Origin: Chondrus crispus
Lineage: Eukaryota > Rhodophyta > Florideophyceae > Gigartinales > Gigartinaceae
DNA length: 64,000 nt
Reading direction: 5' to 3'
Assembly: GCF_000350225.1 (NCBI RefSeq)
Contig: NW_005179004.1
Span: 62,001-126,000, forward strand
How positions within the stretch are numbered: the stretch's first letter is position 1; each line of letters begins with the position of its first letter. The notes under the pieces were generated by a model. The model had not been told where the DNA came from, did no database searches, and saw only the letters and a program-made list of their open reading frames with translations. Positions 40,774 to 52,930 of this stretch are shown here, piece by piece. Both the position numbers and the translations under genes were made by a program.

Positions 40774-41693
40774 CTAGAAGTCGAACGAGTAGGAGATTTG
40801 GCACACGCGGATACACCGGCGTGACCTAGCTGATCTGCACTTGCAAAACGGTCTGCAGCATCTCCTAACGATATTATTCAGTCGTCCTCGTCGACCATGC
40901 AGTCGTCTACGACGGAATCCGCGTACACATCTTCTAAGCTGCCGAACACAAGCAGATTCGTTCCTCCCGGGCCGCGGACCATGGGGTTTTTTGGCTGGAG
41001 ATCTCGTGGGAGTTGGCGATGAAGTTGCAGAAATTGTCGGAGACACACTCACAGCTGAGGAAGGAGTCGGCGATGAAGTTGCAGAAATTGTCGGAGACAC
41101 ACTCACAGCTGAGGAAGGAGTCGGCGATGAAGTTGCAGAAATTGTCGGAGTTGCACTCATTGAAGGAGAAGCAGTCGGTGTAGCGGATGATGTGCTGGTC
41201 GGACTGGGTGAGGGATCTACACAGTAAACTCGTTCGATTTCGGTCAACAATGTTTGTCTAAATGCATTACCACCACGGGTATCTAAGCATTGCGAAAGAC
41301 GGTCAAGAACGACAAAGAATAGAGGCTTGGCCAGATCCAGAAACTGTGCTGCGTACTGTGCCGGACATGAGCCCTTGAAATCAATCCTGCGTGCTTGTCC
41401 GGAGCTCACACAAGCATTGCATACTCCAGAAACCGACGAAGTCCCACCTTTTCTACAGGTAGGTTCGGCTCCCTCGCCTCCAACACTGGCTAAGCTAATG
41501 ATTGAAAGGCACGCATTGAGGCAGCCGGAAATGGTTAGGTTTGTGTTGCACTGCTTGTTGACGACAGTACAGACCATGGAGGGTGATGTACGGGTTCCCG
41601 TGATGGACCCAAATTGAGAGCGCACGGTGCAGCAAATAGGAGCCATGTCATGAAGATAGCGATGAGAGGCATCTTGGTTGTCCTTACAGCCAT
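40774..41693 (-). CDS. secreted Cys-rich protein with Ser/Thr/Pro repeats, apparent frameshift
   Basis: On minus from ATG 41693 (or 41672) the translation gives MPLIAIFMTWLLFAAPCA, a good signal peptide, but that frame closes soon. The long frame ending at 40774 continues in the -1 frame: VCTVVNKQCNTNLTISGC, more Cys-rich sequence (CNACVSSG, CPAQY, CLDTRGG), then 2.5 copies of an 18-residue unit ISATSSPTPSSAVSVSPT, and a basic Cys-rich tail (CVRQLRRCVRG...CCRPFCKC). A one-base indel at about 41590-41650 would join both; a short intron is unlikely there. The architecture (signal, Cys module, Ser/Pro repeats, Cys module) resembles the 37584-38246 protein in kind but not in sequence. Probably extracellular. 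It could be a pseudogene or carry a sequence error. Confidence 0.55.
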
Positions 41694-42015
41694 TGTTGAT
41701 TTGACGGTGACTCAGGAAGAACCGAAATTGTTGAGGGAAAGTCCGGAGCAAGGCAACCGTATTAGAGTACACTTTGTGCGGCAAGTTCCATACTGAGCAA
41801 CGGTTATCAGTTGAACGGCGGTCTTGGATGTGCTTGAGGTCTGTTTCCCAGCAGAGGGCAGACCAGGGGATTATGTAGACAACGTTCTGTGAGCGATAGA
41901 ATCGTTTATCTTCCGTTTTCCCGTAGTTTGCATCCCCACCCACCGCACATGCTACCTCAGCAAGGACACGACGACAGTTTTTTTCCTTTTGTTGTACAGT
42001 AGAATATCCTATCTA
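41694..42015. other. no recognised feature
   Basis: Intergenic DNA upstream of the Cys-rich gene. No clear promoter motif. Confidence 0.35.
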
Positions 42016-42215
42016 CAGTAGACCACACCCAATAGTGCTACCCCGTGACAAGGGCTTCTAAATGGCACTATTAGGAGGGTAGCACTATACCATATTACAC
42101 TGCCGGCCATAGTTGGTTTGTTGGAAGGGAGAGCTCAAAACATTGGTAGGGGGTGTCGGAATGAAGACATTCGATGTTACAGACAGGCAGCTTGGCGACG
42201 AATGGTGGCGCCCAT

Positions 42216-42314
42216 TGTCTGACCGCACAGGACAGGCTGTCATTATAGAGGAGTATATACACCTAGAGACGACGACGAGTAAAGGAAGGGGCTATCGGAC
42301 CCCGTGTTCACACA
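42216..42314 (+). repeat. 5' LTR of element A, 99 bp
   Basis: It matches the 3' LTR except that it lacks about 37 bp lying between two GACCGCACA repeats in that LTR, and carries a few extra bases (CCCCGTG region, about 42299-42306). Immediately after it comes GGTTATAGGCACC, a candidate primer-binding site. Confidence 0.85.
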
Positions 42315-42493
42315 GGTTATAGGCACCATTACCCAACCACGCGCCGATGCTCCCAGCTCCAACAAGCCACCACAACGACACGATACGATCCCTCCCAGCA
42401 CGTAGGACAACGCGCAGAAACAACCCGCCCGCCGCAGCACCAATCGATCAACTCACGTACAGACCTCCCATACGCACAAGCACATCCTCAAAC

Positions 42494-43940
42494 ATGGAAC
42501 GACGAACCGACGTCCCAACCCTCAATCTCGACAACTACGGCCCGTGGTTCGTTGCGCTACGCTCCGCCGCGTACGCCACCGGAACGATCCACCAACTAGA
42601 AGGCAACCCCGAACCCCCGACACAAGAAGACGAGCACCACACATTTCAGCGCGCCAAGCACGTGCTGCTCGGCAAGATCATAACGAGCATCCCGAGCGAC
42701 ATTGCCAACTTGGTACTCACACGGACGAGTGAACCAACGCCGTACAATCTGGTAAAGGCGATCACGGCACACCTCGACACTGCCAACGCTGACGACCAAC
42801 GCTGACGACCAAAAATGCCTCAAACAACAGGCAGAACAGGCACACTTCACACACGGAATGACGCTCCAGGAATACGTCACGATCCACGAGGGAATCAGGG
42901 CCAAGATGATAGCGGCATGCTATCCGGAAATACAGGACACGAGGACAACGGTCACATCCATGATCGACGGGCTGGGATACAACCCCACAACGGCACCCAT
43001 AGGCATGCAACTCATAGCCCTCAACCCAGCCACAGTGAAGGAGTTCGCACACTGGTACAACCGATTCGCACAGTACCAGAACGTCCTTACTCAGACAACC
43101 CAGGCACCACCCCCCAACAGACCGGCACCAATCAGCCGCAGATGGGCCACACGCCAAACCCGCAGGCAACCCCTGCCACGTCAAATTGACAACCCCTGTC
43201 GATACCACCAACTGCGCGGCATCATTCAACCGCAACACACGGATGCAGAATGCCGCAACTCCAACCACCCGAAAAACAAAAGGGCACAAGGACACCCAAA
43301 AGCACGAGTGGCATACAACCCTGAAGACGTAACCGAGAACGAACAGCACGACCAATACGACTACGACCTATGGGACGACAACAGGACGGAAGGCGAACCA
43401 TGTACGTACATCCTGGACTCAGGAGCGCACCCAACACATCTGACGCGCCCCACAACACACATGCGCAAAACACGGCACGCCATACACACGGCCACAGCCA
43501 CTAACACCAAATCCAAATGTACACACCACGGTAAGACGACAATCCGCACGAATAAAAACATACGGCTCCAGGTCCCAGCCGTGGCCAACCCGGCCATCAC
43601 CACGAACGTGATCTTCGTGCACGATCTCGCGAGACTACACGGCAACGTACTATTCACACGAAACAAGGCAATAGTATACAAAAACACAGCGCAACGGAAC
43701 AAACCCATCATCATCGGTACAGCGCTATGGAACACAAAGCACAAAGCGTATGCATGGACAAATAAAAACCTGAACAACGCTTACAGTGTCAGAACCAAAC
43801 CATACAGCAGAACGCACAAAAAACCATCCCAAAAGGCAAGCCGAAAACGACGACGGTGCAACACATTGGTCCACGCACACCACAAATGCAGGAACACCGG
43901 CGACAAAACCGACACATCGCCGACACCCACAATCCAGTAA
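42494..43940 (+). pseudogene. gag-protease part of element A
   Basis: Gag starts at Met 42494 (MERRTDVPTLNLDNYGPWF). At 42788-42815 a 13-bp unit (AACGCTGACGACC) is tandemly duplicated, which puts a stop at 42805 and moves the rest (MTLQEYVTIHEG...) to another frame; without it the frame would be continuous. A nucleocapsid-like motif CRYH...HTDAEC follows at about 43198-43254, and protease motif LDSGAHPTH at about 43412-43440. The frame ends at 43940 and overlaps pol, which continues in the -1 frame. In element B this junction is in one frame, so the shift here is probably a mutation. Confidence 0.75.
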
Positions 43941-46530
43941 CAGAGCACCAACCTCAACCCACACCGCAGGACCAGGTCGCACACGAATGGAACCTCAAGC
44001 TAAACCATGCCACAGCACGCAACATCAGACAAATGGCCAAAGACGGAAACATACCAACAATGCCCAATTCACTCGCGTACGAAACGACCACCATCACCTG
44101 CTCAGCGTGTACAATGGCAAAACAAAGACCAGCACCACACCGAAAAACCACACACAACTATGCCCCCGACCAATACCTCAGCTCTGACACGTGTGGCCCA
44201 ATCTCCCCGATATCCACACACGGCAACTTCCACTTCCTTACGTACATCGACGCTGGATCAAGGTTTCTCATCCTATACTTCCTAAAAGACAGACGACAAG
44301 TCGGAGCAATCATGCCACAACACATGCGCCAACTGTACAACTCGGGACGAACACCACAGTACTACCGCACCGACAATGTACTGGAATTCAAGTCCAAGGA
44401 AGCCATGCGCACGTACGCCGCATACGGCATAGCGTACAAAAACAACAAGCCACACCAACCCCAAGAGAACTCGCTGGCAGAGCGTATCAACCAAACTCTG
44501 ATGAATGCCGCCCGGGCAAATCTACAGCACGCGAAACTACACCCGCAGTACTGGGAAGATGCGGTAAGGGACGCAGCTTTTAAATACAATCTCATGCCCC
44601 ACTCCGCCACCGGCCAGCCACCCACCAATCTGTGGCACGACCAACCACGCAGACCCAAACGCCTATTCACATTCGGGCAACTCGGCACGATCCCACTCGT
44701 ACAACCGAAGAAAAAGCTGGACCCCAGAGGAACACCAGTGCGATACGCATACGGCAACGATCACAAAACCATCACGGTCCAAGAGCTCAAATCACCTCCA
44801 TACCGAACTATACGCACGGCCGACTTCCGACCGTACAGCCGAACGTCCGACGCATGCTATAGGCCCCTCAGCGCATATCGATCACAAGCCAGCCCACCCA
44901 CTGTAGAGATCACAACGCCAGACCCGAAAACGCAGCGAGAAGCACAAAACTACCCCGATTCGGGACAATGGGCCACTGCACACAATGAGGAACTCGACAA
45001 GCTCGACAAATCACAAACCATCCTGTGGATACCAGACAAAAAGCTCCCCCCACGCGAGCAACTGATACCACTTAAAATGACATATCGCTACAAACGTGCT
45101 CCCGACGGCACAGTCACACAGCGTAAAGCCAGATGCTCAGCACGTGGAGACCGTATGAAGCCAGGTCTCCATTACGACAGTGACAGCACAATCACATACA
45201 TGGCAGAAAAAACATCCATACGCGTTCTACTAGCCATAGCTGCAGCCAAAAGATGGCCCGTCGAACACTTCCACATAACTTCAGCATATCTCCACGAAAA
45301 CTATCCCCCAGAACGCAAAGTCTATATCAAGCAGCACCCACAGTTTGGCGGCAGCTACAAACATGCATGCAAGGGAGGCCGACTTGTCAAAAACATATAT
45401 GGGACACCACCAGCATCCCGCATATACTTCGACGGCCTCACGGAACATCTCAAAAAGCACGCCTACAAACAAGCCGATGCCGACCCGAGCATCTTTTATC
45501 GCCACGATGCAAAAGGCACACCAATCACAGCCGTCAGTATGGACGATTTCCTCGTCATCGCCACTCATCCAACTCTTGTCACCCAACTGTACACCAATCT
45601 GCAACAGAATTACAACATAAAACGTCTCAGATTCCCGAAACAGTACCGAAACTGGACAATCCGCAAGAGGAGCAATGACAGCATACACGTGTCACAAACT
45701 GCTGCTATCGACACCATCCTGAGCAAGACAGGAATGACGAAATGCAACCCGCGACACTCACCACTGCCCCACAAAGGACCGTTCGATGATGAAATGAAGA
45801 ACAAGCCACTGAACCCACGCGACGCCAACATATTCCGTCAAACCCTTGGGGACCTGCGATACATTGCAGACAGCACACGAGGAGACATACACACATCTGT
45901 TAGCAAAATGGCCGGAGTCATGCACAATCCCACCATCACCCACCAACATAACCTCAAAGCCCTCCTACGCTACCTCAAAGGAACGAGAACACACGGCATT
46001 GAATACAAAACCGTCAACCGCCAAACACAAATCACACTACGATCCTACAGTGACTCGGATTATGCCAACACCGGGACAGAAAATCGCGCACCGGCATCAT
46101 ACACACACTGTACGGAGCCCCAATAAGCTGGACATCATCACGGCAACCAACCGTCGCCACGTCCACTTGCGAGGCCGAATACCTCGCGGCGTCCCGAGCC
46201 GCACAGCAAACACAATGGATCCGCCGCATGCTCGCCGACATCCAGCAACCGGAACACAAACCAACACCCTTGATGATATATAACCAAGCGGCGCTCAGCG
46301 TAGCCAAGAACGTCGCACCAACCAAGCGTAGAAAATTCATAGACATCAAACACCACCATTTCCAGGACCTCATAAGGAAAGGCAATATATCGGTGCACCA
46401 CATACCGACAACGGACAACATCGCGGACCTATTCACCAAAATAACCGGACCGCCAAGACATAACCACCTAACCACCATGATTCAACTCCCACCAGCACAA
46501 AGCTCATCGGCGAACTCCGGGACTGTCTGA
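43856..46530 (+). pseudogene. pol of element A (integrase, reverse transcriptase, RNase H)
   Basis: Integrase: EWNLKLNHA pre-integrase motif, CSAC, SSDTCGPI, YRTDNVLEF, and Glu in ENSLAERIN. Reverse transcriptase: KARCSARGD, HFHITSAYLHE, IYGTPPASR and the catalytic box SMDD in AVSMDDFLVIA (about 45535-45550), where Tyr-x-Asp-Asp is usual. RNase H begins SDSDYANT; at about 46075-46090 the frame breaks and resumes with TCEAEYLAA and RRKFIDIKHHHFQDL, ending at 46530 inside the 3' LTR. Identification is firm; function is lost through the frameshifts. Confidence 0.85.
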
Positions 46531-46659
46531 CCGCACACACACACACATTCGCCAACGCACTTTGCACTTGCCAGACCGCACAGGACAGGCTGTCATTAGA
46601 GAGGATTATATACACCTAGAGACGACGACGAGTAAAGGAAGGGGCTATCGGTTCACACA
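46524..46659 (+). repeat. 3' LTR of element A, 136 bp
   Basis: It starts TGTCTGACCGCACAC after CCGGGAC and ends TTCACACA. GACCGCACA occurs twice (46528 and about 46571), bracketing the part missing from the 5' LTR. Confidence 0.85.
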
Positions 46660-46803
46660 ACCATGACACGGCTACCCGCCGGCGCACTGCCTGCCATCTG
46701 TCCACGTGGCAGTGTGATAAATGCGTGCCAAAGCACTTTACCTAGCACTATTCGGAGGGTTGCACTATTCGAAGTGGCACTATATCGCGACCCCCCCTGT
46801 ATG

Positions 46804-47251
46804 TAGAAAAGGAAGAACGAATATCTCGTGATCAAAGCGCGGTATAAACATGTGTTAAGAGCCCTTAGCATATCTAATGGAACAGGTTCGGCGGAAAACA
46901 ATCCCCAAGGTACTACTACAGTACAAGTCTTTGAAGGTGAAATGAATCACTAAGGTGTAAGATTTGTCCGTGCCGATACAAATCCAGTTTTCATACAGCA
47001 TCGTAGGCTGCAACACAGAGTTGCGCGGGGACTGCATATCGTACATTGTCAATGTCATGCTAGGGCGCATCTGAATGGATCCGGCTGCTGCGTACCAGGA
47101 GACCAAATGGGGTGCTTGCTGTACTTTGCTGTGCATACGATGACATGACCGATGATGAAACAGGCACCTGGGAAATGGTCGGCGACAAGACTGTCACTCC
47201 TCGGACCTGGCCTCCGACACTTGGTCTGATCCTGATTGCTCTACCGGAATG
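46804..47251. other. no recognised gene
   Basis: A minus-strand frame (46855-47136) has no identifiable domain. This is the left flank of element B. Confidence 0.4.
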
Positions 47252-47256
47252 CAGAC

Positions 47257-47395
47257 TGTGATGACCCACAAGCCAGGCCACAGGCCAGGCCACACCAATT
47301 GCCGTAGGTAGCACCATCAGAACAGAATAAAAAGCTCGCCGTCGCTCGGCCCACTGGCGCGGGACGAAGCGAGGCACGAGACTCTCTTTGTCACA
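47257..47395 (+). repeat. 5' LTR of element B, 139 bp
   Basis: It is followed directly by GGTCATGGGCCC, a candidate primer site. It lacks an 80-bp segment that the 3' LTR has between two TGATGACCCACAA repeats. It contains the internal tandem CCAGGCCACAGGCCAGGCCA. Confidence 0.9.
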
Positions 47396-47407
47396 GGTCA
47401 TGGGCCC
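47396..47407 (+). other. candidate half-tRNA primer-binding site of element B
   Basis: GGTCATGGGCCC is complementary, with one mismatch, to the anticodon-stem region of eukaryotic initiator tRNA-Met (GGGCCCAUAACC), the site used by Drosophila copia. Element A has GGTTATAGGCACC at the same place. Confidence 0.5.
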
Positions 47408-47622
47408 CTATGCAACCACTGCCCCCCACCAGTCCACCACAACATTCCACCCATCCCCGCGCCCACAATCCATCAACCAACAAACACACAACACAAACAC
47501 AGCGCGCTAAACAACTTGCCATCAACAAAGAAATCAACGAACACATCAACCAGCTACTACGCCAAACACAACTCCACGAAAACGATCAACATCAACCTAA
47601 AGACACAACACAACAGCGCACA

Positions 47623-50600
47623 ATGAACACACTCGAACAACTCCCCAACCTCAACGAAACCAACTACACGTACTGGTACGACGCCCTCCTACTCCACGCG
47701 AGGACGATCGAAGCGGCACACATTCTTGAAACCGACCCAGCACCCACCACAGACCCAGCGATCGCGCAGCAGCACGCCAAACAAGCCGACCAGCTCCGCA
47801 AGCTCATCATCCCTAGCCTCCCGCCCGCGATCGTAGCACCCCTCCCACCCACCATTCTCCGTTAATCTCCCCGCCACATCTGCACCCTACTCCGCGAACA
47901 CACGACGCGCATATTGAAAACCACGAAGTCCTCGACGCCGAGGCACGTTCTAACAAACTCCTACCTGGTTCTGATTTCTCTGCATTCGTGGACACACACA
48001 TCTCAATCCGTCAGAAAATGATCAACGCTAACTACCCCAACATTGCGCAAGAAAGGACAACAGTCAACTACATGATACAGGGAATCAGCAACCACCCCTA
48101 TCTCGGCCTCGTCGCTGTAATCCTTGCCGGCACACCACCCGCATCCATCCGTCAGTTCACCAACCATGTCCGCCAGGTAATGCTCATGCAGAACAAGCAA
48201 CACGACACTGCCCCACAGCAACCCGCATTCCCCAAACCGACACAACAGCAACCCATCATGCCCCATCAACCACCCCAGCAGCAGTACCAGCCACGCCAAC
48301 CCTACCAGCAGACACCGCAGCAACGACGCAGCCCGAGGCAACCCTGGACACCACGCAACCACCAGCGCCCCAAAGGATGGACCGGCAAGTGGTGCAGTCA
48401 CTACGGCAGCATCACCCATGACACTGAGCAGTGCTACACACTGCAAGTAATCCGCCGTCAGCCATACAACGCCAACAGTATCTACGAAGACGACATGCAA
48501 AAACAGGGGAACATCCACACACACAACAACACCAACGACACGAACACCCAAGAACTACAACAAAGAATCGAGCAAGTGGAACAAATCATAGCAGCACAGC
48601 ACGCGGACACCAACACCCCACCAGGTAAGCTCCACTTCCTCCTAGACTCCGCCGCTCACCCCACACACGTTACCCATCCACACCATGAACTCCGCCCATC
48701 CACCGGCAAAGTAACCCGCACGGCCACGGGCCAACACTGCCCCATCACTCAACACGGCAAGATGACAATATCCACGACGCCTAAACGCGTCGACACCAAT
48801 GCAGTTTGCGCACCGCTCCTACGCCACAAACTACTGTCCGTCCACGACCTCACACGCCACGGCCATGTCACCTTCACGCAAATCGAAGCAACCCTTCACG
48901 CGCCAACGAAGCTACCATCACCGCTACTCAAAGCTACATATCATCAAGGTTTCTACCGCACCGACACCGGCACCACGCACGCGTCTCCCAAACGGGCCAT
49001 AGGCAACGTGCTAGCTGCCCGAGGCACACCCTACAACACACAACAACAACAGCAAAATAAACCCCCATCACCTCCAACACCACCACGCCCCAAGTCCACA
49101 GCCCTCACCTCCAAACCCACTAACCCGCCCAAAGCAACACCCCGCACCAAACCAACCAAAGTCAACATACCCACACCATCACCTCACCGTATCAGAACAG
49201 CGGCACACGAGCCGCCAACAACACCACCAACCGCCGCGCGCAAACAAATGCACTAATGGCATCTCAAGCTTGGGCACCTACGCCCCAGATCCATCGCAAC
49301 AATGGCCAAACATGGATTAATCCCCATCCTACCGCGCACACTGCAAACCAACCCACCCAAGATATCCTGCTCCGGTTGTATCGATGGCAAGACGGCCGCC
49401 ACCCCCCACAAACGTGCGATGTATACGACTGCTGCAGGGCAAAGCCTGTCATCTGATGTTTGCGGTCCCATATCACCACCATCCATGCAGAACAGCAAAT
49501 ACTTCATGACCATCCTGGATACAGCAACACGCTACCTAGTAGTATCATTCCTCTCCACCCGTGCCCAAGTACCCGCCAACCTCACCACAGCCATCGAGTC
49601 CATCGCGCGCTCAACAGGCAAATACCCGCTCATCGTAACAACCGACAATGCAAGGGAGTACACCTCCAAATACGTACAACAGTTCCTATCTCAGCGAGGC
49701 ATCAAATTCAAGCCCTCCACTCCCTACACACCCCAGGAAAACGCACTCGCCGAACGGATTAACAGGACCATCATGAACTCAGCTCGCGCCGCACTAACAC
49801 ACATCCAGCTACCCCAAGCGTATTGGGAAGACGCCGTACGCGATGCTGTATTCAAGTACAATCTGAGCTACCATCATGTAGTACAAAACCTCCCACATAC
49901 CCTCTGGCATGGCTCGCCGCCGGCGATCGACAACCTCTTCATCTTTGGTCAACTCGGCTCGGTCCCCATCCTCAAAAACCCCAAACACAAACTCCAAACA
50001 CGCGCGCACACAGTGCGATACATGTACGGCATCGATGTCACACATGTCAAAGTCTACAACCTTGCTACACGCAACTACCAGACTACATGTTCCAGCACCT
50101 TCACACCCTACACCAAGCGCAACGACCCGGCGCTCACTACAATCGCTGCCTTCACCACCACACAACGCCGCACAACCATCACACTCACCATCACACCCGC
50201 GACACCTCCACCACGCACACGACAACAAGCGCGAAAATACCCTGACGCAACCGAGTGGGGCAAAGCACACAACGCAGAATTAGAACAGCTGGATCTCACG
50301 CAAGCAATCGACTGGGATCCATACAAACACCTACCGCCACGAAACGAAATCATCCCGATGACCATGACATACAGATACAAACCAACCACCAACGACCCAA
50401 CGGCAGTCCTTAGGAAGGCACGATGCTCAGTGCGCGGCGACCTCATGCTTCCGGACATTCATTACGACCCACTCAAAGTTGCCACATACATGGCAGAAAA
50501 GTCAACCGCACGCATCATTTTCGCATTAGCCGCAGCGCACGACATGCACCTTGAACACTTCGACATCACGGGTGCATATTTGCACGAAGCGTATGAACAC

Positions 50601-51926
50601 ACAACGCCGGTATACGTCTGGCAACCCAAACGGTTTGACGGTTCTTACAAGCACGAAGCTGCCGCAGGGCAGCTCAAAGGCAACATATACGGCACTCCAC
50701 CAGCCGCCCAAACGTACTCAACCAAACTGTACGAACACCTCAAACAGCACGGTTACACCCAAACCAAATCCGATCCTTCCCTATTCTTCAAGCGCATGCG
50801 CAACGACATCATTCTCATCGCAGTAAGTATGGACGACTTTTTGGCAGCTGCCAGCACCACAAAGCTGAATGACGAATTCTACAACACACTCCAAGTCAAA
50901 TACAAAGTCAAAAGGCTTGGCAAGCCAACATCGTACCTCAATTGGAACATCTCATACACGCCAGCAGGCATTCACGTCTGCCAGCGACAGCACATCCAGC
51001 ACGTCGCGCAATACCTAAACATGGAAGACTCCATACCATATCAAACGCCATACGCAGACGGTGCCAGCGTAGACCCACCGACACCGACAGAAACTGCAGA
51101 TGACAAAATCACAGCACCATATCGTGCGGCACTTGGTGAAATTCGCTACATTACGGACTGCAGCAGACCAGACATCAGTTACGCCACAGCAGCGCTAGCA
51201 CGAGCAACACAATGTCCCACTCAACGCCACTGGAACTTTCTCAAAAGGACAGTCAGATACCTCATCGGCACAAAGAATCACGGTTTACTGTTCCCCCACC
51301 ACAACACGGCAACCCTCCTCATAACATACGCTGACGCTGACTTCGCCAATGACCCCGTCTCAATGAAATCCATCTCCGGTTCAGTATACCAAGTGCACGG
51401 CGCCACAGTTCACTGGCGTTCCAAGCAGCAACCACTGGTAGCCCAGTCCACGTGCGAGGCCGAGTATATAGCAGCCGCCGAAACTACGCAAGACACCGTC
51501 TGGCTCCGCAACATGTTCACAGAGCTGGGATACACACAAGAACAGCCCACCACCATGTGCATGGACAACGCTGCAGCAATCACCATCGCGCGCAACACCG
51601 CACGGACAAAACGGCGCAAATGTATCGACATTCGCTACCACCTCCTGCAAGACCTCACACAACACCAAGCTTTGTCCCTCAAACACGTGCCAAGTCGGCG
51701 CATGTACGCCGACATCATGACCAAACCACTGAAACCTGCACTGTTCGAAGAACACCGTTCCAACCTTGGGATATACCCACGCAGCAAACAAGTCCACTTC
51801 CCACCAGACACCACGCTCATTGACCCGCAAACCGCGCGTCAGGGGGACTGTGATGACCCACAAAATGAACATCGTCGACGCGCGATTCACGGGCCAATCG
51901 CCCCATCCGCCCCAATGCTCCAGTAG
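47623..51926 (+). pseudogene. gag-pol of element B
   Basis: Gag begins at Met 47623 (MNTLEQLPNLNETNYTYWY). A TAA at 47863-47865 and a frame change near 47900 precede the second part, whose frame runs from about 47905 to 51926 with one in-frame TAA (49254-49256). Motifs: nucleocapsid WCSHYGSITHDTEQC (about 48390-48435); protease LDSAAHPTH (Gly of DSG is Ala); WHLKLGH directly after the TAA; integrase CSGC, SSDVCGPI, TTDNAREY, ENALAERIN; RT HFDITGAYLHE and SMDD in AVSMDDFLAAA (about 50820-50840); RNase H YADADFAN, TCEAEYIAAAE and RRKCIDIRYHLLQDL. Elements like this normally make one polyprotein, consistent with the single frame here. Confidence 0.88.
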
Positions 51927-52067
51927 CAGGTGATGACCCACAAGCCAGGCCACAGGCCAGGCCACACCAATTGCCGTAGGTAACACCATCAGAACAGAAT
52001 AAAAAGGTCGCCGTCGCTCGGCCCGCTGGCGCGGGACGAAGTGGGGCACGAGACTCTCTTCGTCACA
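51849..52067 (+). repeat. 3' LTR of element B, 219 bp
   Basis: It starts TGTGATGACCCACAA after the purine tract AGGGGGAC. A second TGATGACCCACAAGCC begins at about 51931; from there on it matches the 5' LTR. Confidence 0.9.
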
Positions 52068-52072
52068 CAGAC

Positions 52073-52454
52073 CAACAGTAGTCCGGGAAGATCATTCGAG
52101 ACAGTAGCAACAGTGCCTCCGCTAGTGTCTAGACGACATGTGACGTCATATGCGGTCACTTATATCACACACACAGACACGCACACACGCACGAAAACGA
52201 CTTATCGAGTAAACTCCATCAACTTACGCGAGAAGACCCCTCGCCTGGCAGGAGCATGCCCTAAACCCCGGCGTCGTAACGCCCTCAACCCGCCCGTACG
52301 CACACTTACCATCAGCAAAATTTTAACGATTCATTGTTACTCACGCATGCTACAACAACCGACGCATGAGGAGATCAAAATTGGGATCATTGCCGATGGT
52401 CTTGCATCCACAGTCCGCGCATCATGCGCACACGGGAGATACATACTGATCCAA
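52073..52454. other. no recognised gene
   Basis: Right flank of element B; short ACAC-rich stretch at about 52165-52195. Confidence 0.4.
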
Positions 52455-52930
52455 TTGATTGGGTACAGTAAACAGAGCATATACCGGAAGGAGAAGTCGT
52501 GCACAATATCGCTTGACACGCATCCTTCGTTGAGGTTTGATGCGTCGAGGAGCTCGCCTGTCGGTGCGGCTCGTTTTCTTGCGCCTGGCAACAGGGGCCG
52601 GGGCAGTCACCACAAGGTCTCAAGTGATCGCATTTAATTCGGTGCCCCGTCTTCTCCGCCCCGAGGATCCTCCCTGCCTCGTCAGAGACGGCTCACACCT
52701 GTAGCAAACCCGAGCCGTCCTCGTATAGTCGTGCGAGAAATTTTAAAAAGGCACGAAAACATTACAGCACTCAGAAATAAGTCCAAGCGTTCAGTTTTAC
52801 ACTCGGGATTCGTTTTAGCGGTGCGCAGCATTGGGGAATTAATAGAGTGACTTAATTTGGTTTGAGTCTTGGAGGCACTTCACTGCAATTCCAAGTTGCA
52901 TGAGGGCTGTCGAGCGTTTGAAAGTAGATA

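Larger units (their letters stand above)
42216..46659 (+). mobile_element. Ty1/copia retrotransposon (element A), decayed
   Basis: LTRs start TGTCTGACCGCACA and end TTCACACA. Target duplication CCCAT/ACCAT (42211-42215, 46660-46664; one mismatch). Gag, protease, integrase, RT and RNase H are in copia order, with at least three frame breaks. Confidence 0.9.
42016..46799. mobile_element. pogo-like MITE M4 interrupted by copia element A
   Basis: The left end CAGTAGACCACACCCAATAG (42016, after TA) and right end on minus CAGGGGGGGTCGCGATATAG (46799, before TA) both place ATAGTGC 13 nt after TACAG. Removing element A (42216-46659) and one target copy leaves about 335 bp, the size of M3. More AGTGC words lie in both parts. 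Confidence 0.7.
47257..52067 (+). mobile_element. Ty1/copia retrotransposon (element B), decayed
   Basis: Exact target duplication CAGAC (47252-47256 and 52068-52072). LTRs start TGTGATGACCCACAA and end CGTCACA/TTGTCACA. It is of the same lineage as element A in all pol motifs. Confidence 0.95.

Noticed and set aside
51849..51930. True 3' LTR of element B starting only at about 51931
   Set aside because: The target duplication CAGAC abuts TGTGATG at the 5' end, and the purine tract abuts TGTGATG at 51849, so the long form is the real LTR.
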